This document shows, in pieces, positions 37,083-44,762 of a stretch of 58,332 nt of DNA. Made by a program: the position numbers and the translations under genes. The stretch spans positions 1 through 58,332 of the forward strand of contig JAGWLR010000006.1 of the NCBI GenBank assembly GCA_028864885.1, written 5' to 3'. Numbering within the stretch: the first letter of the stretch is position 1; each line of letters opens with the position of its first letter. The DNA comes from Burkholderiales bacterium (lineage in GTDB: Bacteria; Pseudomonadota; Gammaproteobacteria; Burkholderiales; Burkholderiaceae_C). The notes beneath the pieces are model-generated. The model was not told the origin of the DNA, ran no database searches, and saw nothing but the letters and a program-made list of their open reading frames with translations.

Positions 37083-37868
37083 TCAGTAGCGGGGCAAAAC
37101 CACCCAGCGACTGGCGACCTGCTTGATTTCAATGGCGTGGTCAAACACGGATTCGATGGCGCGATGCACCTCGTTGTCATCGGAGGCGCCCTGAGCCAGC
37201 ACTTGCCCTCCTTGCATCACAAGCAATTGATCTGCGTGCAGCGCCAACGGCAGCTCGTGCAGCACGCTGATGACCGCACAGCCTCGTGCCGTCTCTCGTT
37301 GAATAACCTGCGCCAGCAAACGTTGGTGCGGGGCATCCAGATGGGCCACCGGCTCATCCAGCAGCAGCACGTCCGCCTGCACGGCCAAGGTACGAGCCAG
37401 GCTCACCCGCTGTCGCTCGCCGCCGGACAGCGAACCGAGCGTGCGGTCCGCCTTGTCCAACATATCGGTGTCCTCCAGGGCCTGCTCAATCGCCTCCAGA
37501 TCTGACCTCGAGGCTGAGGCCAACCCCAGTGCGCCTTGATAAGGCATGCGCCCCAAAGCCACCGCATCGCGTACACGCATCGAGTCGTCCCCGTCATGGT
37601 GTTGCCCCATCCATGCCAACACACGAGCACGAGGTCTGGCTGACCAGGACCGCAACCCCCGGTCCTTCAATTGAACTTCACCGCCCTCGACCGGTAGCAG
37701 CCCGGCTAGGCAGCGCAACAGGGTCGACTTGCCCGCGCCGTTGGGGCCGACCACAGCCAACCATGAGCCAGACCTGGCTTGCATCGAAACACCTCGCAGG
37801 ATCGACACGCCGCCACGCACAGCGGTGATGCGATCAGCTTGCAACAAGACGGTATCGGGCCCAGTCAT
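37083..37868 (-). CDS. btuD: vitamin B12 ABC transporter ATP-binding protein
   Basis: An ABC ATPase of about 261 residues in the FecCD/BtuCD class. Walker A is GPNGAGKST, the signature is LSGGERQRVSLA, Walker B is VLLLDEPVAHLD, and the switch His is in VISVLHELPLA. ATG 37868 overlaps the btuC stop as ATGA; the open frame runs some 216 codons further upstream but only through the btuC coding region in another frame. With BtuC and BtuF it forms the inner-membrane cobalamin importer. Confidence 0.92.
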   Translation of the reverse strand: MTGPDTVLLQADRITAVRGGVSILRGVSMQARSGSWLAVVGPNGAGKSTLLRCLAGLLPVEGGEVQLKDRGLRSWSARPRARVLAWMGQHHDGDDSMRVRDAVALGRMPYQGALGLASASRSDLEAIEQALEDTDMLDKADRTLGSLSGGERQRVSLARTLAVQADVLLLDEPVAHLDAPHQRLLAQVIQRETARGCAVISVLHELPLALHADQLLVMQGGQVLAQGASDDNEVHRAIESVFDHAIEIKQVASRWVVLPRY

Positions 37869-38848
37869 TGACGCTCCTGCTGGTAGAGCTGCAACAGCAA
37901 ATAAGCCCCACCCAATACCGCCGTGAGAACCCCTACAGGCAGCTCTTGCGGAGCCAGCAACCAACGCGCCATCACATCCCCTGCGAGCAACAAAAGCCCG
38001 CCCACCCAGCTCGACAGGAGCAAGAGGCTGCGATGTCTGGACAAACTCCAAGGCCGCACCAGGTGCGGCGCCACCAATCCCACAAATGCCACCAGGCCAG
38101 CCTGCGCAACGGCTGCTCCACAGGCCAGGGCCAACACGGTCACCAATGTGGCCCGGGCCGCCCCCAGAGACACACCCAAACTGCGTGCGACGTCCTCCCC
38201 CAGGGACAAGGCGTCCAGCACACGCGACAACAAAATCCCCACAGGCAGGGCCACGACCAGGGTCAGCGCCAGGACCAGGCACGAGGACCAACTCAGCAAA
38301 CCCGTGTTGCCCAACATGAAGGCCTGCATGGTTCGCCAGGTCTCGGCTGAGCGCACCATCAACAACTGCGTCACCGCGCCAGAGACCACACTCACGACCA
38401 CCCCGCACAGCAAGAGTCGAATGGTTTGAGTTGCTCCGCGGGCCAATACCAACGTCGCCCACACCCCCGCCAATGCGCCAACAAAGGCCACCCCTGTCAG
38501 CCCCCACGACGCCCACCAGGCTGAGGCGTCTCCCAAACTGCCAGTGGCCAAGGCCAGCGCAATGAACAGCGCGGCCCCAGATGACGTTCCCAGCAAGTAA
38601 GGTTCTGCCAAGGGATTACGGAACAAACCTTGCGCGACGGCGCCAGACAAACCCAGCAAGCAGCCGACCAGAAAGGAGGCCAAGGTTCGCGGCGCGCGGA
38701 TCTCCCAAAGCACGGTACGAGCGGCCGCCTCGGTATGTTGACCGAAGGCCCATTCCCAGCCGGTGCTGCCGACGCATAACCCCGTTACCGCCAACAAGGC
38801 AGTCAGCCCCAACAGAACGACCATCAACCATGGCAAACGCAGATTCAT
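37865..38848 (-). CDS. btuC: vitamin B12 ABC transporter permease
   Basis: A FecCD-family permease of about 327 residues with around ten helices. Family motifs include REIRAPRTLASFLVG-like IRAPRTLASFLVGCLLGLSG near the N-terminus, FRNPLAEPYLLGTSSGA and GLVAPHLVR. ATG 38848 overlaps the btuF stop as ATGA and is preferred over the longer open frame. It sits between btuF and btuD in the operon, the expected BtuFCD arrangement. Confidence 0.92.
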   Translation of the reverse strand: MNLRLPWLMVVLLGLTALLAVTGLCVGSTGWEWAFGQHTEAAARTVLWEIRAPRTLASFLVGCLLGLSGAVAQGLFRNPLAEPYLLGTSSGAALFIALALATGSLGDASAWWASWGLTGVAFVGALAGVWATLVLARGATQTIRLLLCGVVVSVVSGAVTQLLMVRSAETWRTMQAFMLGNTGLLSWSSCLVLALTLVVALPVGILLSRVLDALSLGEDVARSLGVSLGAARATLVTVLALACGAAVAQAGLVAFVGLVAPHLVRPWSLSRHRSLLLLSSWVGGLLLLAGDVMARWLLAPQELPVGVLTAVLGGAYLLLQLYQQERQ

Positions 38849-39747
38849 CGCCCGTTGTCCAATCTCTGCGCGTGGGCCTGCAGGCAACGCAGTAACACAC
38901 CTGCCGCCTGCCCAAGCCGAGGCCCCGGGCGCGCCATCAAATCGTAATCAGGCGCCGGCAAAGCACAGATGTCACCGTGCTGGACGGCTCTCAATCGTCC
39001 CCACCCGGGACGTCGTGCCAAACCCGCTGCATCGGCCTGCGGCAAGATGATCAGATCTGGGTCGGCTCTCACCACGTATTCCGGATTGATCTTCGGAAAT
39101 GGCCCCATGCTCGCCGGGACGATGTTGCGTCCAGACAGACGTGTCCAGATCTGCCCAATGAAGGAAGACTCTCCCGCCGCATAAGGTGTGGTGGCAACCT
39201 CGAAATAAAGCCGAGTCCCTTTTGCACCAGGTGGCACTTGGGCTGCGGCCGTCTGCATTTGTCGTTGGATCTCGGACCAGGCCTGTACAGCTTGCGCTGG
39301 CTTCCCCAAAAGCAAACCCACGCCTTTCAAGATCCGCGGAACATCATCGAGGGATTGGGCCTCGAACTCAGCCACATTCAAATGCAGGCCACGCAATCGA
39401 TCTGCCAACCTCGATGACGGCGAGGCCAACACCAGATCCGGTCGAAGCGCAACAATGGCCTCGACATTGGCATCATCGAGCCCACCCACCCGCGGCAATC
39501 CTTGAACCGATGCGGGCCAGTTGGACCAACGATCAATCCCCACCAAGCGATCACACGCCCCCAAAACACAGACCGTTTCAGTCAACGAGGGCAGCAGCGA
39601 CACGACCCGTTTCGGCGCGGAATGAAGCTGTAGGACATACCCCTGATCATCTCGAGCCGAAAACGGCTCCGCAGCCTGAGCCGCCAGAGTGGAACCCAAC
39701 AGCATGGCCCACAGCCATGCACGCCACCAACGCTGGACGCCATTCAC
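38845..39747 (-). CDS. btuF: periplasmic cobalamin-binding protein
   Basis: A substrate-binding protein of about 300 residues of the BtuF/TroA-like class III. An N-terminal signal peptide (WLWAMLLGSTLAAQAAE) is followed by VVSLLPSLTETVCVLGACDRLVGIDRWS, a stretch highly typical of BtuF-like binders, and GLDDANVEAIVALRPDLVLAS. It delivers corrinoids from BtuB to BtuCD. The start is taken as GTG 39747, which overlaps the cobU stop as GTGA; GTG 39750 is equally possible. Confidence 0.9.
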   Translation of the reverse strand: MNGVQRWWRAWLWAMLLGSTLAAQAAEPFSARDDQGYVLQLHSAPKRVVSLLPSLTETVCVLGACDRLVGIDRWSNWPASVQGLPRVGGLDDANVEAIVALRPDLVLASPSSRLADRLRGLHLNVAEFEAQSLDDVPRILKGVGLLLGKPAQAVQAWSEIQRQMQTAAAQVPPGAKGTRLYFEVATTPYAAGESSFIGQIWTRLSGRNIVPASMGPFPKINPEYVVRADPDLIILPQADAAGLARRPGWGRLRAVQHGDICALPAPDYDLMARPGPRLGQAAGVLLRCLQAHAQRLDNGR

Positions 39748-40292
39748 CACCGTTGCACCTCTTGTGTCCAAGGCTGACCGGCAGCCATCAAGGTCACACG
39801 TTGACATCGTTGGGCAACATCCTGATTCAAGCGCCCGAGTTCGTCCACAAAGTCGCGCACCTCTGGGCCCATGGGGATCACGCCCCAGCCGATTTCATTG
39901 CTGATGCACACGACTGGCCCGGCACAAGCGCCCAAGGCCTCCAGAAAATCGAAGCGGGCGCTTTGCCACGCAGCCGCATCTGGGGGCCCATCGGATGGCA
40001 TCAACCAATTGGTGACCCACAGCGTCAGACAGTCCACGAGAACCAGACGATGCGGGGCCGATGTCGACCGAATCATGGCCCCCAAATCCCTGGGCGCCTC
40101 GGTCGCTGAGAAACACTCGGGACGATCGCGACGATGCCGATCGATGCGAGCCTGCATCTCACGATCCCCAGGTAACGCAGTGGCCACGACGCACACCTCA
40201 CGAGAGGCCGCTTCAGACAACCACTTCATGCCCAGACGCTCCGCAAACCGCGACTTCCCGCTTCGCTGACCGCCCAGGATGAAGTGATGCAT
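39744..40292 (-). CDS. cobU: adenosylcobinamide kinase / guanylyltransferase
   Basis: A bifunctional enzyme of 182 residues that phosphorylates adenosylcobinamide and transfers GMP to it, the entry to nucleotide-loop assembly. The P-loop is FILGGQRSGKSRFAE (residues 4-18), followed by VATALPGDREMQARI with RHRRDRP, and VDCLTLWVTNWL, all diagnostic for CobU/CobP. It follows btuB by 11 bp and overlaps btuF. Confidence 0.95.
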   Translation of the reverse strand: MHHFILGGQRSGKSRFAERLGMKWLSEAASREVCVVATALPGDREMQARIDRHRRDRPECFSATEAPRDLGAMIRSTSAPHRLVLVDCLTLWVTNWLMPSDGPPDAAAWQSARFDFLEALGACAGPVVCISNEIGWGVIPMGPEVRDFVDELGRLNQDVAQRCQRVTLMAAGQPWTQEVQRW

Positions 40293-40303
40293 CGCACGCT
40301 CTC

Positions 40304-42274
40304 TCAGAAGGCTCGACTGACCGTCAACTTCAGCGAACGCCCTGGCTCAGGATAGAGGTATCCAGTGGTACAGGAGTAAGCATAGTTGTAGGTCTTCTGA
40401 TCTGCCAGATTGGCAGCCGAAGCCACCACCGTCCAGACCTTGTCCGACCAACGATAGGTTGTATCAATCGGGCGATACGAAGGGATCCGCTTGGCGCAGG
40501 TGTTGTCGTTGTCGTCCCCAAAGCGGCTTGGTGCCACGTATTGCATGCCCACCGATACCGACTGCTGGTCATCAACGTTGTACGCTGCCCGAATCGTTGC
40601 CGTGTATGGGGCGACCAGGACGGGTTCCTTGCCCGCATTGGGACCGGACGTGTAGCGTGCCTTCAGATGCTGCCAGGTGCCGCTCAACTCCAGTCGATCT
40701 GACAACTTGCTGCGCGCTTCGAGCTCGATGCCTTGCCGGCGAGTCGGATCGAGGTTGGCGTTGACGTAATTGATCGGGTCGAAGCCGATCTCGTCTACGG
40801 TCCTTTGCTTGAACCAGCGCAGGGTGGCACTCTGTCCGGCTTGAGACCACTTCACACCCGCCTCGGTATCGCGGTTGCGCTGAGGCCGCAATGCGCTTTG
40901 GGCCGTCGTCAGACGGTTTTCATCGATGTTCGGCAAGCGATACGAAGAAGCCGTACGCACGTAGCCATCCAGGCCCGTGATCAGCGTCTGGCTCACGCTC
41001 AGCTCATGCGCTTTCAAGCCATCAGGACGGCTGTAGCTCACAGGCGAATCCCATCCAGCGCCAGGATAGTTGTCCTGCTTTTCAACGTGCTCATGGCGTG
41101 CCCCGAACACCACTCGAGTCCGAGTAGGCAGCGACCAATCTGACTGGAAAAACTCCGCGTGGTTGTTCTGTGTGCCCTCTTCGGTCCCATTGGCCACGTT
41201 GCGGCTGTACTGCCAGGACTGCAGATCGAGCCCAAAGATCGTGCGTGTGCTGAAACCGCCCACTGCGCCGTCGTAGGTGACATGAGGGCTCAACTGGGTT
41301 TGACGGCTCTTGCTTGTCGTCACGGGCGAGGGCGAGAACTGATACTGCGAGCGCCGATCCCGGGTTCCCAGATCCAGATCCCAAGCCCAATCGCCACGCT
41401 CGAATCCGACGTTGCCGATGTAGCGCGTTTCGTAGGTATGAGCCCAGTCGTTCGGCGAAGAGGTTTGCTTGCGATTGGCCGCGTACTGGTCAAACGTCAG
41501 CGCACCAGGCATGCGGGCATCTTGATCCTCTTGCTGAATGCGTGCCCGCGCGTGCAGTCCGCTTTGCGCCCACTGCACGCCCACGCTGCCGACGTCTTGA
41601 GCATAAGCACTGTTGTCACGATAGCCGCCGTTGCGCAGGCGTTTGATCGAGGCGTCCAGCCCCCATGCACCCAGCCCCCAATTAGCATCGGCCCCCACCT
41701 CACGCCCGTTGAAACTGGAGATGTCGCCATAGACGTGCCCTTGGGTGCCTGAGTCGACCTGATCCTTGAGGATCACGTTGATCACCCCCGCGCTGGCGCC
41801 TTCGCCCCACAGCACACTGCTGCCACCACGCAGCACCTCAATGCGCTCGATCTGATTCAGGGGGATGGCCGACAGACGCGCTGCGACATCCTCGTTCTCG
41901 CTGATGCGAACGCCATTGACGAGAACCACCATATTGCTTTGTGCTGTCGAGCCATAGCCGCGCAGATCCAAAGCACGTTCATGCCCCCCCCACAGGTCAG
42001 TTCGAGACGGCACGCCAGCCAGTCGCGAAATGGCCTCATTGGCATCGGCGACGCCCGAGCGCACTATCTGATCTGCCGTGATCACGGTGGCACCGACTGG
42101 TGCGGTTTGCCACGAAGAAGGATTGCGTGTGGCCGTGACCACAATGGGCTCAAGGGATTCTTCTTGAGCAGCTTGGGCCGAAACGCCTAGAAATGAGGCC
42201 AATGCAGCAGCGACACCCAGTGCCACCGACGAGTGTTGAACCGGTGCCGTACGCACCGAAGAAAGGAAAGACAT
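40304..42274 (-). CDS. btuB: TonB-dependent cobalamin receptor
   Basis: An outer-membrane receptor of about 656 residues. A signal peptide (ending SAQAAQ) is followed by a TonB-box-like segment EPIVVTATRN and a plug domain with VLVNGVRISENED and IERIEVLRGGSSVLWGEGASAGVINVI; a 22-strand barrel follows, ending with the C-terminal aromatic LTVSRAF. It is the first gene behind the B12 riboswitch and the rest are salvage genes, so cobalamin/cobinamide is the substrate. ATG 42274 is chosen so that the signal peptide is complete; the frame is open for 14 codons upstream. Confidence 0.93.
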   Translation of the reverse strand: MSFLSSVRTAPVQHSSVALGVAAALASFLGVSAQAAQEESLEPIVVTATRNPSSWQTAPVGATVITADQIVRSGVADANEAISRLAGVPSRTDLWGGHERALDLRGYGSTAQSNMVVLVNGVRISENEDVAARLSAIPLNQIERIEVLRGGSSVLWGEGASAGVINVILKDQVDSGTQGHVYGDISSFNGREVGADANWGLGAWGLDASIKRLRNGGYRDNSAYAQDVGSVGVQWAQSGLHARARIQQEDQDARMPGALTFDQYAANRKQTSSPNDWAHTYETRYIGNVGFERGDWAWDLDLGTRDRRSQYQFSPSPVTTSKSRQTQLSPHVTYDGAVGGFSTRTIFGLDLQSWQYSRNVANGTEEGTQNNHAEFFQSDWSLPTRTRVVFGARHEHVEKQDNYPGAGWDSPVSYSRPDGLKAHELSVSQTLITGLDGYVRTASSYRLPNIDENRLTTAQSALRPQRNRDTEAGVKWSQAGQSATLRWFKQRTVDEIGFDPINYVNANLDPTRRQGIELEARSKLSDRLELSGTWQHLKARYTSGPNAGKEPVLVAPYTATIRAAYNVDDQQSVSVGMQYVAPSRFGDDNDNTCAKRIPSYRPIDTTYRWSDKVWTVVASAANLADQKTYNYAYSCTTGYLYPEPGRSLKLTVSRAF

Positions 42275-42365
42275 GATGAAAGTACAGGACGAATGCCCGG
42301 GCCAGCGTCCCCGCAAGCCTCAAGCGACATGACGCGTGTGCTCAGCAGTGCCGAGCACAAACATC

Positions 42366-42572
42366 CCCTGTTGGCCGGTATCCGGGCTAGGCGGTTCGAC
42401 CCATGAAACCTTCCCAGGATTTTTCGATCCCAGTGGTTGTGCACATGAGCGAAGCTGGCATGGTTGGATCCCTATGCCTGCTTGACCGCCGACCGTTGCG
42501 GGGGCAGCGCAGTTTTCACCTGCTTCCCGTTTAACTGCGCCAGGGAACCCTGGCGCGAGCACCAACAAAGCC
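42366..42572 (-). ncRNA. cobalamin (AdoCbl) riboswitch
   Basis: On the minus strand, about 90-300 nt upstream of btuB, the conserved core is plain: GGGAAGCAGGTG, then GCCCCCGCAACGGT, then CACTGGGAT and the B12 box AGCCCGGATACCGGCC (42373-42388). Order and spacing match the class I adenosylcobalamin riboswitch. A small hairpin TGTGCTC/GAGCACA (42337-42359) follows. The btuB ribosome site is some 70 nt beyond that, and no obvious T-rich terminator is seen, so control is probably at translation or Rho-dependent. It would repress the whole uptake and salvage operon when adenosylcobalamin is plentiful. Confidence 0.95.
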
Positions 42573-42652
42573 ATTGTAAGGCCGTGCCCTTGGCGCGGAA
42601 TACAATTCCCTTTCCGATGCCGGAGTACCCGCCACCCCGAGGGTGAACACCC

Positions 42653-42889
42653 ATGTCCCGAATTGATGAACTGACCGAGCGTGTCGAACGCCTGCTGCTT
42701 CGCCACGAAGAGCTGCGTCGGACGAATGCGCTCCTGCAACAACAACTGACTGCCACCGTTCAAGAGCGAGACTCTTTGAGAACGCGGCTGGCGGCTGCCC
42801 GCGCTCGCATCGATGCGCTGATTGACAAACTGCCCCAGCCTGCGGGCGAATTGACCGCACAAGGTGATGCCACCGATGAAGCAAATTGA
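42653..42889 (+). CDS. small coiled-coil protein upstream of zapA (ZapB-like, TIGR02449-type)
   Basis: A 78-residue, almost wholly helical protein with heptad leucines (IDELTERVERLLLRHEELRRTNALLQQQL). Its position immediately before zapA, with overlapping reading frames, is that of the TIGR02449/DUF904 proteins often called ZapB-like in gamma- and betaproteobacteria. It probably assists FtsZ-ring assembly together with ZapA, by analogy only. The ATG follows an AGGGTGA-type ribosome site. Confidence 0.75.
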   Translation: MSRIDELTERVERLLLRHEELRRTNALLQQQLTATVQERDSLRTRLAAARARIDALIDKLPQPAGELTAQGDATDEAN

Positions 42890-43191
42890 AGTCTCGATCA
42901 TGGGGCAGAGCTATCTGCTGGGCTGCCCCGAGGGCGGAGAAGTTCGCCTGCGTGAAGCCGTGTCCCAGGTCGATCGCGAAATGTGTGCCATTCGCGATTC
43001 AGGCAAATTGAAGGCCCGCGAACGCATCGCGGTGCTCGCGGCGTTGAACCTGGCCTACGCATTGCACGACCCAGCCGCCAAAACCATTGCCCCCCCCCCC
43101 GGTGGATGTCGATCTGCCCGCCCCCGAGTACCTCGACAATCTGCTGGCCCGACTCGACAACGCGCTCGATCAAGACGGTCACCTGATCTGA
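42876..43191 (+). CDS. zapA: cell division protein ZapA, interrupted by a poly-C frameshift
   Basis: ZapA bundles FtsZ protofilaments. The N-terminal part (MKQIEVSIMGQSYLLGCPEG, then ALNLAYALHD) is clearly ZapA. As written the frame then passes an 11-C tract and goes astray, ending at 43226. Removing one C restores a normal ZapA end: VDVDLPAPEYLDNLLARLDN and then ALDQDGHLI with a stop at 43191, giving 104 residues. The correct tail is present and uncorrupted, so this is a single-base difference rather than an old pseudogene. It could be a sequencing error, a slippage variant or a programmed transcriptional slip. ATG 42876 overlaps the preceding gene; 6S RNA follows. Confidence 0.85.
43090..43100. 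repeat. homopolymer of eleven C in zapA
   Basis: Eleven consecutive C occur in codons 72-75 of zapA. Ten C keep the C-terminal frame. The tract is long enough to slip in replication, transcription or sequencing. Confidence 0.95.
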
Positions 43192-43263
43192 TCTTGTCAA
43201 CTATCCCCATCCTGGCGTCTAACTGATTCGCTCAAGCTCGACAGAACGCCGTAGAATGAAATT

Positions 43264-43441
43264 GTCCGTCGCGTTCGTGGTTGTTTTTATTTCCTTGAAC
43301 CGATGCTCATTGAGCCAGGGCTTGGAACATCGCTGCACAGGTGCGATCGTCTCGCGTCAGATGAACCCGAAGTGCTGCTGACCTCGCCCACCTGAATCCC
43401 CTGGGTTCAGGAATGCGGCAACCAGTCTGCGGCGGACCCTT
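43264..43441 (+). ncRNA. ssrS: 6S RNA
   Basis: A regulator of sigma-70 RNA polymerase by promoter mimicry. The conserved 6S parts are readable: a 5' CCTTGAACCGATGC segment near 43292, then the 3' half CACCTGAATCCCCTGGGTTCAGG (43391-43413) and GTCTGCGGCGGACC. The 5' GTCCGTCGC pairs with the 3' GCGGCGGAC to close the long hairpin. The length of about 178 nt fits. A TAGAAT -10 lies at 43252-43257. The gene follows zapA, the classic ssrS position; the usual downstream 5-formyl-THF cyclo-ligase gene is missing here. Confidence 0.88.
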
Positions 43442-43447
43442 ATGCAC

Positions 43448-43486
43448 AACGGGCAGGCCCTTGAAGAGGAACCTGCCCGTTTTTTT
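43448..43486 (+). terminator. rho-independent terminator after 6S RNA
   Basis: A ten-base perfect stem AACGGGCAGG / CCTGCCCGTT with a 14-base loop is followed by an unbroken T run. It lies seven bases after the predicted end of 6S RNA. Confidence 0.9.
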
Positions 43487-43516
43487 ATACCGATCAGTGC
43501 TGGCGTCGCTCGACCC

Positions 43517-44518
43517 TCAGGCCTCCTGAGGTGCAAACTGGATGCTGGCCAGCGCCACGCGGTTGCCGCCCTTTTCCCGGGCATTGGCCAAAGCGCGGTC
43601 GGCCGCACGCATCAACTCGTCCACACCACCGGCGGTGTGCGGGAAGCTGGCCACCCCCATGCAAACGGTAAAGGGAATCTGTTGCCCATTGAAGGGAACA
43701 ATGTGCTGCGCGCATTGGCGACGCAATTGCTCCATCCTCGAATGCGCAATCGCCAAACCCACCCCCGAGAGCAACACCACAAAGCGATCACCGCCCAAAC
43801 GACATGGAGAATCCATGGCACGGGTATTGGCGCGCAGCAACCGCCCCAAAGCCTCGACCACGCGCTCACAACCATCCACGCCGAACTTGTGGCGGATCTC
43901 GTCCAGGTTGTCGATGGCCACGGCCACCAGTGCGAATTCGCGCTGCTCGCGGCTTGACAAATCTGCCTCGCGCCGCAGTTGTTCTTCGAAGTGCGCCCGG
44001 TGGTACAGCCCCGACACGGTGTCGCGCACCTGATTGTCTTGAACCTCGCGCCGCAACGCATCGTTGGCTTTTTGTTGCTGTTCCAGCTGCGCCAACGCGT
44101 TCTGCAATTGCGCCTCTTTGCGTCGCGCCTCCGTAACGTCCTGCCAGATCGACAGCAATTTGACCGGGCCGTCCGAGCCATCGCGCACCACCTGGCGCCA
44201 AGTGACGAACTCATGACGCTCACCGGCCAATTCCAACTTGTGCTCAGCTCGCACGCCTCGCCCCGGCACGGCCAGCGTTTGCTGGTCTGCAGCGCGCAGC
44301 GCAATCGCCTGACTGGCCTCAAACAGATCCGAATCGGACAGCCCCAACGCAGACCGGCTCAAACCGAGCAGGCGCGGCGCAATCTCATTGGCATACTCGT
44401 AACGCCCCGATCCCGCATCCTTGATGAAAACCGCCAGGCCAAACTGATCCAATGCCTTCAAGAAGGCATCCGTCACCACCTGCTCACCAAGCCCGGATTG
44501 GGCAATCGATTCGATCAT
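43517..44518 (-). CDS. PAS-GGDEF protein with degenerate catalytic residues
   Basis: A 333-residue cytoplasmic protein with an N-terminal PAS domain (about 20-135), a coiled-coil linker (about 136-165) and a GGDEF domain. The signature is GGDRF at 242-246, where the metal-binding Glu is Arg. The usual first metal Asp in the DID segment is Ala201, and the nucleotide-binding Asn is Arg209, judged by collinear spacing to the following FG. The inhibitory-site motif RAMD (233-236) stands exactly five residues before GGDRF and is intact. It therefore looks catalytically inactive but able to bind c-di-GMP. It has no membrane segment and is convergent with the 6S RNA unit. Confidence 0.85.
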   Translation of the reverse strand: MIESIAQSGLGEQVVTDAFLKALDQFGLAVFIKDAGSGRYEYANEIAPRLLGLSRSALGLSDSDLFEASQAIALRAADQQTLAVPGRGVRAEHKLELAGERHEFVTWRQVVRDGSDGPVKLLSIWQDVTEARRKEAQLQNALAQLEQQQKANDALRREVQDNQVRDTVSGLYHRAHFEEQLRREADLSSREQREFALVAVAIDNLDEIRHKFGVDGCERVVEALGRLLRANTRAMDSPCRLGGDRFVVLLSGVGLAIAHSRMEQLRRQCAQHIVPFNGQQIPFTVCMGVASFPHTAGGVDELMRAADRALANAREKGGNRVALASIQFAPQEA

Positions 44519-44762
44519 ATCCTTGCGCCAGTTTGTGTTGGTCTCGCCCCGATTGGGGAAATGTTCGCTGAAATTAACTGATCTGACTGCCCTTCAAACA
44601 AGGGATGAAGAAGGCCTTTTTGCGTCAAGTGCGCGCTTTGCCACGAATCATCAGCCAATGCTGGCGTTCATTTCTCCTGAAATACCCGAGGCCCAGCAGA
44701 TTCGTGCTCCAGCGAATAGCCGACAATCTGACTGAATCACCCTGCTTGACCGACTTTCCACC

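Noticed and set aside
37869-38516. A long N-terminal extension of the BtuD open frame
   Set aside because: It runs through btuC in another frame; the ATG overlapping the btuC stop gives a normal-length ATPase.
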